The position numbers and the translations under genes are program-made. Positions 1 to 8,972 of a stretch of 64,000 nucleotides of DNA are shown here, piece after piece. The stretch's first letter is position 1. Every line of letters starts with the position of its first letter. The notes beneath the pieces are model-generated. The model was not told the origin of the DNA, searched no databases, and worked only from the letters and a program-made list of their open reading frames with translations. The DNA comes from Tundrisphaera sp051175315 (lineage in GTDB: Bacteria > Planctomycetota > Planctomycetia > Isosphaerales > Isosphaeraceae), in NCBI RefSeq assembly GCF_051175315.1, contig NZ_CP195100.1, forward strand, positions 4,774,001-4,838,000, given 5' to 3'.

Positions 1-1
1 G

Positions 2-349
2 AAGTACGGCGTGGCCTGCCTGCTCTGCACCCAGAGCCCGCGCTCGGTGGACTACAACGTCTTCGGCAATTGCAGCACCAAGCTGATCGGCCGGCTGGAG
101 GCCGCGCAGGACGTGGACCGCGTCGCCGAATGGTTCGGCCGGGAAGGCCCGACGCCCCCCTGGCTCGCCGGCCGGAAGGGGGCCGAGGCCGGCAGCTTCG
201 TGGGGCGCTGGCCGGGCATGACGCCCCAACTGGAGGGCCGGCCGTTCCGGAGCCGACCCCTGTTCTCGCTCCACGAAGGGGCCTGGTCGCCCGACCGCCT
301 GGCCCGCGAGGCGTCCGCGACGCCCGATGGACCGCCCCCGACGGCGTGA
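2..349 (+). CDS. HerA/DUF87-like ATP-binding protein, C-terminal fragment
   Basis: The gene enters from the left edge, so its start is missing. The visible 115 residues begin with KYGVACLLCTQSPRSVDYNV, followed by FGNCSTKLIGRLEAAQD. This resembles the end of the RecA-like core of HerA/FtsK-type ATPases (DUF87/DUF853), where a sensor strand reads 'TQ-P-D(V/I)DY-(A/V)LSNC-T-IGRL' before a helix that handles the loaded DNA. The Walker motifs lie upstream of the window. A further 70 residues (FVGRWPGM, FRSRPLFSLHEGAW) form a C-terminal tail typical of the bacterial members. The family pumps or translocates DNA, but the exact role here cannot be told from the tail alone. Confidence 0.6.
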   Translation, partial: KYGVACLLCTQSPRSVDYNVFGNCSTKLIGRLEAAQDVDRVAEWFGREGPTPPWLAGRKGAEAGSFVGRWPGMTPQLEGRPFRSRPLFSLHEGAWSPDRLAREASATPDGPPPTA

Positions 350-470
350 TCGGCGGGAAGGGGCCGGGATCCCGCCCGGACCTTCAGGCTACCCGGGCGG
401 GCGTGGGGACGGTATGTTTGTTGGAGCCATGTTTGACAATCGGAACGGGTGCGTCTCCGAGGGGGTTGGC

Positions 471-2960
471 ATGAGCCGGATCATCCGAGTCCTGGCCGTG
501 GTCGCGTGGGCGAGCGCTTGCGGGCCGGCCGCCCGGGCCGGGGGCGAGGACGCCTCCTCCGAGGCGTTCTTCGAACTCAAGGTCCGCCCGGTGCTGGCCC
601 GGTCGTGCGTGAAGTGCCACGGCGAGCGGAAGGGCAGCGGCGGCCTCCGGCTCGATTCCCGAGAGGCGATCCTGGCCGGCGGGGACTCGGGGCCGGCGGT
701 GCTGCCCGGAGATCCCGGCTCCAGCCTCCTGATCCGGGCGATCGGCCACCGGGACGACGACCTCAAGATGCCGCCCGACACGCCCCTGTCGCGCGCCCAG
801 CAGGACGACCTGGCGGCCTGGGTCGCCGCCGGGGCCCCCTGGCCGAAGGGCCTGGCAGCCCGGCCCATCGAGGGGGCCGGCCACTGGGCCTTCGAGCCGT
901 TGCGGGGCATCCTGCCGCCCGAAGATCCGTCCGGATGGGCCACGCAGCCGATCGACCGGCTGATCGCCGCCGAGCAGAGGAGCCAGGGGCTCCGCCCGGT
1001 CGCGCCGGCCGACCGGCGCACCCTGATCCGCCGGGCGACCTTCGACCTGATCGGCCTGCCGCCCGAGCCGGCCCGGATCGAGGCCTTCGCCGCCGACGAT
1101 CGCCCGGAGGCCTTCGCCCTGCTGGTCGACGAGCTGCTGGCCTCGCCGCGCTATGGGGAGCGCTGGGGCCGCTACTGGCTCGACCTGGCCCGCTACGCCG
1201 ACACGGCCGGGGACAACTCGGACTACCCGATCCCGCAGGCCCATCTCTATCGCGACTACGTCATCGATGCCTTCAACGCCGACCTGCCCTACGACAGGTT
1301 CCTTCACGAGCAGCTGGCCGGCGACATCCTCGCCGCCGAGGGCCCCCGGGAGGACTACGCCCGCCGGGTGATCGCCACCGGATTCGTCGCCCAGGCCAAG
1401 CGATTCGGCACGGTGCTGCTCGAAGATCCCCACCAGATCATCGAGGACAGCCTGAACACGACCGGTCAGGTGGTGCTCGGGCTTTCCCTCCGCTGTGCCC
1501 GCTGCCACGACCACAAGTTCGACCCGATCGGCGCCCGGGATTATTACGCCCTCTACGGCTTCTTCGCCGGGACGAAGTATCCCTTCCCGGGGGCGGAGGA
1601 GGTCCGCCGGCAGAGCGAGATGGCGCCCCTGATCCCGCCCGCCGAGCAGGCCGAGGTCAGGGCCCGGCATGCCGGGGCGATCGCCGACCTCCGCGCGGGA
1701 CTGAAGGACCTCGAAACGCAGGGCGAGGCGGCGGCCCGGGTGCGGGACCTGGGCCTGGAAGTCGCGACCCTGGAATTCCTAGCGGCCACCGCCGGGGATG
1801 GCCCGCCGTCCGGCCCCCTGGAAGCGGCAAAGGCCGCGCTGGCGGGGGCGATCCGGGAGCGGGACGGGCAGATCAAGCGGCGCCAGGGCGAGATCCAGCG
1901 GATGGAAAAAGCCGGGCTGCTCGCCACGGTCCCCCACGCCTATGCGGTCCGCGACGGGGACCCCACCGACGTCAAGCTCCACATCGGGGGCGACCCCACC
2001 AAGCTCGGCGAACTCGTCCCGCGCGGGGTCCTCCGGGCCCTGGAACCGGACGGCACGATCGACCTGCCCCCGACCGGCAGCGGGCGCCTGGCCCTGGCCC
2101 GGTGGCTGACCGACGGCCCGCCCCGCCCCTTGACGGCCCGGGTGATGGCCAACCGGATCTGGCAGCACCACTTCGGCAAGCCGATCGTGCCGACCCCCTC
2201 GGACTTCGGCCTGCGGGGGCTCCCCCCGTCGCATCCGGACCTGCTCGAATGGCTGGCCGGGGAGTTCGTGGCCTCCGGCTGGTCGGTCAAGGCCATGCAC
2301 CGGCGGATCATGCTCTCGGAGACCTACCGGCTGGCCTCCGACCACGACTCCGGCAACGCGGCCCTCGACACCGGGAACGCCCGGTACTGGAGGTTCGACC
2401 GCCGACCCCTCGATGCCGAGGCCCTGCGCGACGGCCTGCTGGCCCTGGGGGGGAACCTCGACCTCTCCCGGCCCGGCCCGCACCCGTTCCCGGCCCCGGA
2501 GTCGTGGACCTTCACGGCCCACCACCAGTTCAAGGCGGTCTACCCGTCGGACCATCGCAGCGTCTACCTGATGGTGCAGCGGCTGCACCCCCACCCTTAC
2601 CTGTCGCTGTTCAACGGCCCGGACACCAGCGTGACGACCGCCACCCGCGACGGGTCCACGGTCGCCTCGCAGGCCCTCTACCTGCTCAACAACCCGTTCG
2701 TCCACGACCAGTCGCGCCGCCTGGCCAGCCGGCTCATCGCGGACGAGGCGGACCCGGCCGCCCGCCTGGGCCTGGCCTATCTCCGGGCCTTCGGCCGGGG
2801 GCCGACGGCGGCCGAACGGTCCCGCGCGATGGCCTTCCTGTCGGGCTACGAATCCCGCCTGGAGGCGGAAGGCGTGGCCGCCGAACGCCGGGCCGAGGAG
2901 TGCTGGGCCGCGCTGGCCCGCGCCCTCTTGGCCTCCAACGAATTCCTCTACGTGGACTGA
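471..2960 (+). CDS. PSCyt1/DUF1549/DUF1553 secreted cytochrome-type protein
   Basis: The 829-residue product starts with a Sec signal peptide (MSRIIRVLAVVAWASACGPA, cleaved near ARA-GG). A planctomycete cytochrome C domain (PSCyt1) follows, with one haem-binding motif CVKCH at residues 46-50. DUF1549 follows (about 160-370), ending in the family hallmark CARCHDHKFDP, which is a second CxxCH. A short helical region leads to DUF1553 (about 530-800). ATG 471 is preferred to earlier in-frame starts because a GAGGGGG ribosome site sits just upstream and the signal peptide begins there. The next gene (DUF1501) starts 27 bases after the stop, the usual pairing for this family. The biochemical role is unproven; degradation or oxidation of complex organic matter at the cell surface is the usual suggestion. 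Confidence 0.85.
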   Translation: MSRIIRVLAVVAWASACGPAARAGGEDASSEAFFELKVRPVLARSCVKCHGERKGSGGLRLDSREAILAGGDSGPAVLPGDPGSSLLIRAIGHRDDDLKMPPDTPLSRAQQDDLAAWVAAGAPWPKGLAARPIEGAGHWAFEPLRGILPPEDPSGWATQPIDRLIAAEQRSQGLRPVAPADRRTLIRRATFDLIGLPPEPARIEAFAADDRPEAFALLVDELLASPRYGERWGRYWLDLARYADTAGDNSDYPIPQAHLYRDYVIDAFNADLPYDRFLHEQLAGDILAAEGPREDYARRVIATGFVAQAKRFGTVLLEDPHQIIEDSLNTTGQVVLGLSLRCARCHDHKFDPIGARDYYALYGFFAGTKYPFPGAEEVRRQSEMAPLIPPAEQAEVRARHAGAIADLRAGLKDLETQGEAAARVRDLGLEVATLEFLAATAGDGPPSGPLEAAKAALAGAIRERDGQIKRRQGEIQRMEKAGLLATVPHAYAVRDGDPTDVKLHIGGDPTKLGELVPRGVLRALEPDGTIDLPPTGSGRLALARWLTDGPPRPLTARVMANRIWQHHFGKPIVPTPSDFGLRGLPPSHPDLLEWLAGEFVASGWSVKAMHRRIMLSETYRLASDHDSGNAALDTGNARYWRFDRRPLDAEALRDGLLALGGNLDLSRPGPHPFPAPESWTFTAHHQFKAVYPSDHRSVYLMVQRLHPHPYLSLFNGPDTSVTTATRDGSTVASQALYLLNNPFVHDQSRRLASRLIADEADPAARLGLAYLRAFGRGPTAAERSRAMAFLSGYESRLEAEGVAAERRAEECWAALARALLASNEFLYVD

Positions 2961-2987
2961 CGGGTGGACCGTCGAGGAGCCTTTCCC

Positions 2988-4355
2988 ATGGCCGGCACGC
3001 CGATCGATCGTCGGTCCCTGCTCCGCCGGGCCTCCGGCTTCGCCGCGGCCGGGGGGCTGGGGCTTTATCGCCAGCTTTCCGTCGCCGCGGCCGCCAACGA
3101 GGGGCACCCGCTCGCCCCCAGGCCGGGGCATTTCCCCGCCCGGGCCAAGAATCTGATCATCTTCTTCATGACGGGCGGGATCTCGCACCTCGACACGTTC
3201 GACTTCAAGCCGAAGCTCCAGGCTGCCCACGACAAGCCGTTTTCCGGGCGCAAGCTCCTGGCCTCCCCCTATGCGTTCCGCCCGCGCGGCGAATCCGGCA
3301 AGATGGTCAGCGAGCTATTCGAGCACGTCGGCGGCGTGGTCGATGAACTCTGCTTCTTGCACACGGTCCACGGCGACTCGGCCGGGCACTCGGCGGCGAC
3401 CCTGGGCATGCACACCGGCTCGGTCACGATCCCGATGCCCAGCCTGGGCTCCTGGATCAGCCACGGCCTGGGGACGCTGAACACCAACCTGCCCTCGTTC
3501 ATCGTGCTCGCCGCCAAGGAGCCGTATAACGGCTTCCAGGCCTGGGATTCGAACTTCCTGCCGGGCTACCACAAGGGCGTTCGCGTGATTCCCGGCCCGT
3601 CGCCCCTGCCCGACGTGCAGAGCCCGGTGGCCTCCGTCTCCCGCCGCGAGTTGGAGGGTTTGATGCTCCGCGACCTGAACGCGGCGCACCTCTCGGCCCG
3701 CGACGGCGACCACGCCCTCGCCTCCCGCATGGCCACCTTCGAAACGGCGTATGGCCTGATGCGCGAGGCCCCCGAGGCCTTCGACCTCGGCCGCGAAGAC
3801 CGCCCGACCCTCGATCTCTACGGGGCCGACGCCGCGGATCCGGCCTCGTTCGCGTCGCAGTGCCTGGTCGCCCGCCGCCTGGTCGAGCGCGGCGTGCGGG
3901 TGGTGGAACTCTTCGACGTCGGCTCGAACACCAATTGGGACAGCCACGGCGACATCGGCGACCACAAGAAGCTGGCCAGGAACATCGACCGGCCCATCGC
4001 CGCCCTGATCGCCGACCTCAAGCAGCGCGGCATGCTCGACGAGACCCTGATCGTCGGCTGCTCCGAGTTCGGCCGGACCCCCTGGCAGGACCTCACCCCG
4101 CGCGGGCGGGGCCACCACAGCCGCTGCTTCACCTGCTTCTTCGCCGGCGGCGGGGCGAAGCGGGCCTTCAGCTACGGGGTCTCGGACGAGTATGGCGATT
4201 CCCCCGCGGAGAACCCGGTCCACGTCCACGACTTCCACGCCACCATCCTCCACCTGATGGGGCTGGACCACACCCGGCTGACCTATCGCTACTCGGGCCG
4301 CGACTTCCGGCTCACCGACGTCCACGGGAACGTCATCAAGGAGGTCATCGCCTGA
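2988..4355 (+). CDS. DUF1501 family protein with Tat signal
   Basis: The product has 455 residues. The N-terminus carries a twin-arginine type signal (DRRSLLRRASGFAAAGGLG), so the protein is probably exported folded. The body is DUF1501, an alkaline-phosphatase/sulfatase-like fold. Visible family motifs are MTGGISHLDTFDFKP near residue 60, GCSEFGRTPW near 360, and a C-terminal DFHATILHLMGLDH then FRLTDVHGNVIKE. ATG 2988 is preferred to GTG 2964 because GAGGAG lies 8 bases upstream. It is the second gene of a two-gene operon with the PSCyt1 gene, and its stop lies only 18 bases from the stop of a convergent DUF1501 gene. The substrate is unknown. Confidence 0.85.
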   Translation: MAGTPIDRRSLLRRASGFAAAGGLGLYRQLSVAAAANEGHPLAPRPGHFPARAKNLIIFFMTGGISHLDTFDFKPKLQAAHDKPFSGRKLLASPYAFRPRGESGKMVSELFEHVGGVVDELCFLHTVHGDSAGHSAATLGMHTGSVTIPMPSLGSWISHGLGTLNTNLPSFIVLAAKEPYNGFQAWDSNFLPGYHKGVRVIPGPSPLPDVQSPVASVSRRELEGLMLRDLNAAHLSARDGDHALASRMATFETAYGLMREAPEAFDLGREDRPTLDLYGADAADPASFASQCLVARRLVERGVRVVELFDVGSNTNWDSHGDIGDHKKLARNIDRPIAALIADLKQRGMLDETLIVGCSEFGRTPWQDLTPRGRGHHSRCFTCFFAGGGAKRAFSYGVSDEYGDSPAENPVHVHDFHATILHLMGLDHTRLTYRYSGRDFRLTDVHGNVIKEVIA

Positions 4356-4373
4356 GCGATCCTCCGCCCGCGT

Positions 4374-5804
4374 TCAGGGCAGGATCTCGCGGATCACGTG
4401 GCCGTGGACGTCGGTGAGGCGGCGGTCGATGCCGTCGTGGCGGACCGAGAGGCGCTCGTGGTCGATGCCGAGGAGGTGGAGGATCGTGGCGTGGAGGTCG
4501 TAGCCGGTGGAGGCGCCGGAGGCGGCCCGCCAGGACCAGGGGTCGCTCTCCCCGTGGGCGACGCCGGCCTTGACGCCGGCGCCGGCGAGCCAGGCGACCG
4601 AGGTGCCGCCGTTGTGGTCGCGGCCGGTGGCCCCCTGGGTGAACGGCATCCGGCCGAACTCGGTGGACCAGATCACCAGGGTATCGTCGAGCAGGCCCCG
4701 GGCCTTGAGGTCGGCCAGCAGGCCGGCGGTGGGGCGGTCGACGGTGCGGGCGATCGCCGGGAGTTCCTTGGGGATGTCGGTGTGGTTGTCCCAGTTGTCC
4801 TTGGGCCCCCCGGCACCGCTCCAGACCTGGACGAACCGGACGCCCCGCTCCAGCATCCGCCGGCCCAGCAGGCAGCGGCGGCCGAAGTCGGCGGTCGTCG
4901 GGTCGTCGAGCCCGTAGAGGTCGCGGGTGGCGGCCGATTCGCCCTTCAGGTCGAGCGCCTCGGGGGCCGCCAGCTGCATCCGGGCGGCCAACTCATAGGA
5001 GGCGATCCGGGTTTCGAGCCGGGAGTCCCCCGGGCGGTCCCCGGCGTGGCGGCGATTCATCGCGGCCAGCCGGCGCAGTCCCTCGGACTCGGCGTCGGGC
5101 GGGGCGGATCGGGCCGAGACCCCGGGCGGGAACAGGTCGGGGATCGGGTCCGGTGCAGAGGCGTTGATGGTCGTCCCCTGGTGCGCCATGGGGAGGAAGC
5201 CCGCCGAGAAATTCCCCTTGGCGTTGTAGGGCAACCCCTTGGGGTCGGGCAGGACCACGAACGTGGGCAGGTTGTCCCCCAGCGCCCCGAGGCCGTACGA
5301 GATCCAGGCCCCCAGGCAGGGGAAGCCGGGGGTGAGGAACCCCGAGTTCATGAGGTAGCTGGCCGGCCCGTGGACGTTGGTGCGTGAGGTCAGGGCCATC
5401 ACGAAGGCCAGGTCGTCCACGCGGGTCGCCAGGTGGGGGAAGACGTCGCTGACCCAGCGGCCCGATTCCCCGTATTGCCGGAAAGGGAATGGCGACTTCA
5501 TGAGCCGGCCGGGGGCGCTGGTGACCCCCTCGACGTGCTCGCCGGGGTCGAACACCTCGCCGTGGCGCCGGTCGAGTTCCGGCTTGCGGTCGAAGGTGTC
5601 CATCTGGCTGACGCCGCCGTTGAGGAAGATCTGGATCACCCGGCGGGCCTTCGCCGGGTGGTGGAGCCCGCCGTTGAGGTCGGCGCGGGGGCGATCTTCC
5701 CCGGCTCGGGCCTCACCGCGACCGAGCAGGTCGGCCAGGGCGATGCCGCCGAGCCCGCCGCCCACCCCCCAGAGCCAGTCGCGTCGCGATGACCGTCCCA
5801 GCAT
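4374..5804 (-). CDS. DUF1501 family protein with Tat signal (second copy)
   Basis: This 476-residue paralogue of the gene at 2988 lies on the opposite strand. It has a Tat-type leader (GRSSRRDWLWGVGGGLGGIA), then FLNGGVSQMDTFDRKPEL, WSTEFGRMPFTQG and a C-terminal DLHATILHLLGIDHERL / RRLTDVHGHVIREIL. An acidic residue precedes the FGR motif as in the other copy. ATG 5804 is chosen because a GGAGG site lies 6 bases upstream and the Tat motif starts there. It lies 19 bases after the stop of the PSCyt1 gene at 5824-8844, so the two are probably co-transcribed. The two copies differ substantially, so this is not a recent duplication. Confidence 0.85.
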   Translation of the reverse strand: MLGRSSRRDWLWGVGGGLGGIALADLLGRGEARAGEDRPRADLNGGLHHPAKARRVIQIFLNGGVSQMDTFDRKPELDRRHGEVFDPGEHVEGVTSAPGRLMKSPFPFRQYGESGRWVSDVFPHLATRVDDLAFVMALTSRTNVHGPASYLMNSGFLTPGFPCLGAWISYGLGALGDNLPTFVVLPDPKGLPYNAKGNFSAGFLPMAHQGTTINASAPDPIPDLFPPGVSARSAPPDAESEGLRRLAAMNRRHAGDRPGDSRLETRIASYELAARMQLAAPEALDLKGESAATRDLYGLDDPTTADFGRRCLLGRRMLERGVRFVQVWSGAGGPKDNWDNHTDIPKELPAIARTVDRPTAGLLADLKARGLLDDTLVIWSTEFGRMPFTQGATGRDHNGGTSVAWLAGAGVKAGVAHGESDPWSWRAASGASTGYDLHATILHLLGIDHERLSVRHDGIDRRLTDVHGHVIREILP

Positions 5805-5823
5805 GGTCCCGAACCTCCGGCGA

Positions 5824-8800
5824 TCAATCCACGAACAGGAATTCGCTGCTGTTGAGGAGCATCCGGCAGAAGCTCGCCAGGCAGTGCCGGGCGGCATAGT
5901 CCGCCCATTCCCGGACCTCGTCGGGCCCCGGGTCGCGGCCGACCGCGAGGGCGAACCCGGCGCGGATGCGGCCCTCGGGGTCCGCGGCCATCCCTTCCAG
6001 GCGGCGGGCGAAGTGGTCGCAATGGCGGATCACGAACGGGTCGTTGAGCAGCGCCAGCGCCTGCAACGGCGTGACCGAGGCGTTCCGCGTCGGCGTGAGT
6101 TGCGAGGCGTCGGCGGCGTCGAACAGGTCCATGAACGGGTCGGGCAGGGTCCGGAACGAGAATCGGTAGACGCTCCGCCGGCCGGAGCCGGGGGCGTCCC
6201 AGTCGTACGAGGCATAGTCGACCGTGGGCGTGACGTGCACCCCGGGCCCAAGCGTGAAGTGCCGCGCCGACGGCCCGCCCATCATCGTGTCGAGCCGGCC
6301 CGACGCGGACAGGATCGCGTCGCGGATCTGGTCGGCGTCGAGCCGGCCCCGGTTCATCCGCCAGAGCAGGCGGTTGTCGGCGTCGATCTCCGCCTTTGCC
6401 GCGTCGTGCGCCGACGCCTGGCGGTAGGCGGCCGAGGTAACGATCATCCGGTCGAGGGCCTTGAGCGACCCGCCCCCGTCGCGGAACGTGCGGGCCAGCC
6501 AGTCGAGCAGTTCGGGGTGGCTGGGCGGGCTGCCCATCCGGCCGAAGTCGTTGGGGGTGTCGACGATCCCCCGGCCGAAGTGGGCCTGCCAGGCCCGATT
6601 GACGATCGACCGCCAGGTCAGGGGGTTGCCGGGGTCGGACAGCCACCCGGCCAGGGCGATGCGGCGGTCGGCCTCGCCCGGCACGTCGAACCGGGCGGGC
6701 AGGCCGGCCACGCACGCCAGGGCCCCCGGCACGGCCGCCGCGCCGGGCTGGCGGATCTCGCCCCGCTTGAGGACGAAGACCGGGCGGGGGGCGGCGGTCG
6801 GCCTGTGGCTGGCGTCCGGGACGAAGTCGGGGGCCGCCGCGTAGACCATCGGCCGGGGGGGCAGGGCGGCGATGCGGCGATCCAGGTCCTCGAGCCGGTA
6901 GATCGCCGCGAGTTCTCGCCGCTGCTCGGGCGTGCGGCCCTCCGCCGGGATCGCCACGAGCGCGGCGAGCGGCCCCGGGAGCGACCCCGCCCGCGCCGGC
7001 CGGGGGGCGGCGGTGACCGACAGGCGGAACCGGCCGATGGTGTGCCCGACCGGGAAGGTCTGGCGGAGCACGAACCGGAGCGTGGTGCCCCCGGCCGATC
7101 CGACATCCTCGCGGAACTCGAAGACGCCTTCATGCGGCTTGCCGACCTCGGGGTGGATCCCCCAGGCGGTCTGCCCGTTGCCGTCGATCGATGCGGCGAT
7201 CCCCCATCCGGCCTGATCGAAGTCCGCCACGGCCCTCGCGATCGGCGTGATGTTCCATTCGCCATCAGTCGATGAATGGGAGACGGCGATCTCGGTCAGG
7301 TGGAGGTTGCCGTTGTCGTTCCGCCCGGGCCCCCGGGACGGCAGGCGGTCGTCGGGCAGGAGTTCGAGGCGGGCGGCGGTGATCCCGGCCAGGTCGGCCC
7401 GGGCGGTGATCGTGTAGGTTTCCTCGGCCGGTTTGGGGCCTTCGGCCAGCACCGATCGGTCGGGCTGCACGGTCAGGGTCGTGCCGGACGCGGCCTCCAG
7501 TTGGGAGGGTTCGAGGACCGTCCAGGGGGTGCGGGATTCGGCCAGGTTCTTGGCCCACAAGGCGACCTCGGACTGGGTCGCGTCGTCCATCAGCGATGCC
7601 AGCGCCGCCGGGTCGCGATCGGCGAGCGCCTTGCGGCGGGCGGCGAGGTCGCGGCGGAGGCGGTGGACCTCGGGCTCGGGGTCGTAGGGGCGGTCGCCCC
7701 GGCCCACGCCGGCGAACACGGCCTGGAGTCCGTAGTATTCGGCCTGGGAGATCGGGTCGAACTTGTGGTCGTGGCACCGGGCGCAGTGGACCGTGCTGCT
7801 GACGAAGGTGGACATCACGGTGGCCACCATGTCGTCGCGGTCGAGGTAATGGCCGACTTGCCGGTCGATGCTGTCCTCGCGGATGTCGCGGAGCGAACTC
7901 TCGTCCCACGGCCCGGCCGCCAGGAAGCCCAGGGCCGGGGCCAGCCCGGGCTCGTCGGGGTAGAGGGCGTCGGCGGCCACCTGCTCGCGGACGAACCGGG
8001 CATAGGGCTTGTCGGCGTTGAACGAGCCGATCAGGTAGTCGCGATAGGGCCAGGCGTTGGGCCGGATCCGATCCTGGTCGTGTCCGTGGGTCTCGGCGAA
8101 GTGGGCCAGGTCCATCCAGCGGCGGGCCCAGCGCTCGCCATAGTGCGGGCTGGCCAGCAAGCGGTCGACCAGCCGTTCATAGGCGTCGGGCGCCGGGTCG
8201 GCGAGGAACGCGTCGACCTCGGCCGGGGTGGGGGGCAGGCCGAGCAGGTCGAAGGTGACGCGGCGGATCAGGGTCCGGCGGTCGGCCTCGGGCGAAGGCG
8301 TGAGCTTGTCGCGGCGGAGCCGATCCAGCAGGAAGGCGTCGATCGGACCCCGGGCCCACCGCCTCCCCGCGTCATCCAGGCCCGGCACCGCCGAGTCGCC
8401 GATGGGCCGGAGCGCCCAGCGATCGGCCTCCGACTCGGGCTTCGCCCCGGCGTCGCGCGTGTCGACCGCCCCGTCCTCCACCCAGCGGCGGAGGTCGGCG
8501 ACCACCGCGTCGGGGAGCTTCCCCTTAGGCGGCATCGGCGCAACCTCGCCGCCCCGCCCGATGGCCTGGATCATGAGGCTCTCGTCGGGCCGGCCCGGCA
8601 CGACGGCCGGCCCCGACTCGCCCCCGGTGCGGGCGGCCTCGCGGTCGTCGAGCCGCAATCCCCCCTTCGCCTTGCCCGACCCGGCCGAATGGCAGGGATA
8701 GCAATGCTCGATCAGGGCCGGGCGGACCTTCGCCTCGAAGTAGTCGCGCCTCGGCCCGTCGTCCGCCCCCAGCCCCGCCGCGGCCAGGCAGAAGGCCGCC

Positions 8801-8844
8801 GCGATCCGGCGGACGGCGGCCCGTCGTCCCGATCCTTGCCTCAT
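5824..8844 (-). CDS. PSCyt1/DUF1549/DUF1553 secreted cytochrome-type protein (second copy)
   Basis: The 1006-residue product has a signal peptide (MRQGSGRRAAVRRIAAAFCL). A PSCyt1 haem motif CYPCH follows at residues 48-52. DUF1549 runs to about 350 and contains DLAHFAETHGHDQDR and the hallmark CARCHDHKFDPI. A beta-rich insert of about 200 residues (about 450-650), absent from the shorter paralogue at 471, comes next, then DUF1553 to the C-terminus. ATG 8844 fits the signal peptide; longer reading frames upstream would run into the DUF1559 gene. It forms a two-gene unit with the downstream DUF1501 gene. The insert resembles the carbohydrate-binding-like middle domains seen in larger family members; that is inference. 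Confidence 0.85.
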   Translation of the reverse strand: MRQGSGRRAAVRRIAAAFCLAAAGLGADDGPRRDYFEAKVRPALIEHCYPCHSAGSGKAKGGLRLDDREAARTGGESGPAVVPGRPDESLMIQAIGRGGEVAPMPPKGKLPDAVVADLRRWVEDGAVDTRDAGAKPESEADRWALRPIGDSAVPGLDDAGRRWARGPIDAFLLDRLRRDKLTPSPEADRRTLIRRVTFDLLGLPPTPAEVDAFLADPAPDAYERLVDRLLASPHYGERWARRWMDLAHFAETHGHDQDRIRPNAWPYRDYLIGSFNADKPYARFVREQVAADALYPDEPGLAPALGFLAAGPWDESSLRDIREDSIDRQVGHYLDRDDMVATVMSTFVSSTVHCARCHDHKFDPISQAEYYGLQAVFAGVGRGDRPYDPEPEVHRLRRDLAARRKALADRDPAALASLMDDATQSEVALWAKNLAESRTPWTVLEPSQLEAASGTTLTVQPDRSVLAEGPKPAEETYTITARADLAGITAARLELLPDDRLPSRGPGRNDNGNLHLTEIAVSHSSTDGEWNITPIARAVADFDQAGWGIAASIDGNGQTAWGIHPEVGKPHEGVFEFREDVGSAGGTTLRFVLRQTFPVGHTIGRFRLSVTAAPRPARAGSLPGPLAALVAIPAEGRTPEQRRELAAIYRLEDLDRRIAALPPRPMVYAAAPDFVPDASHRPTAAPRPVFVLKRGEIRQPGAAAVPGALACVAGLPARFDVPGEADRRIALAGWLSDPGNPLTWRSIVNRAWQAHFGRGIVDTPNDFGRMGSPPSHPELLDWLARTFRDGGGSLKALDRMIVTSAAYRQASAHDAAKAEIDADNRLLWRMNRGRLDADQIRDAILSASGRLDTMMGGPSARHFTLGPGVHVTPTVDYASYDWDAPGSGRRSVYRFSFRTLPDPFMDLFDAADASQLTPTRNASVTPLQALALLNDPFVIRHCDHFARRLEGMAADPEGRIRAGFALAVGRDPGPDEVREWADYAARHCLASFCRMLLNSSEFLFVD

Positions 8845-8918
8845 GGTTGGGTCACGCCTCGCCCCCGAGGATCTCGATCGGACCCATCCTAACGCCGCCC
8901 CGCCCCCGAGGGTAAGGC

Positions 8919-8966
8919 CATCCCGGCGGCCCGCCCCGTCAAGATGGGGCGGCCACGGCCGGGATG
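8919..8966 (-). terminator. Nested hairpin after the DUF1559 gene
   Basis: CATCCCGGC (8919-8927) pairs with GCCGGGATG (8958-8966), and inside it CCGCCCC (8931-8937) pairs with GGGGCGG (8946-8952). The structure starts 7 bases after the DUF1559 stop on the minus strand. There is no T-run, as is common in very GC-rich genomes, so it is a terminator candidate judged by position and stem strength. Confidence 0.5.
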
Positions 8967-8972
8967 TGGTCA

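Noticed and set aside
384..1670. Long minus-strand open frames opposite the PSCyt1 gene, and similar long antisense frames opposite most large genes
   Set aside because: They arise from the very high GC at third codon positions, have no ribosome sites and encode Pro/Arg/Gly-rich sequence without domains; the plus-strand products have clear families.
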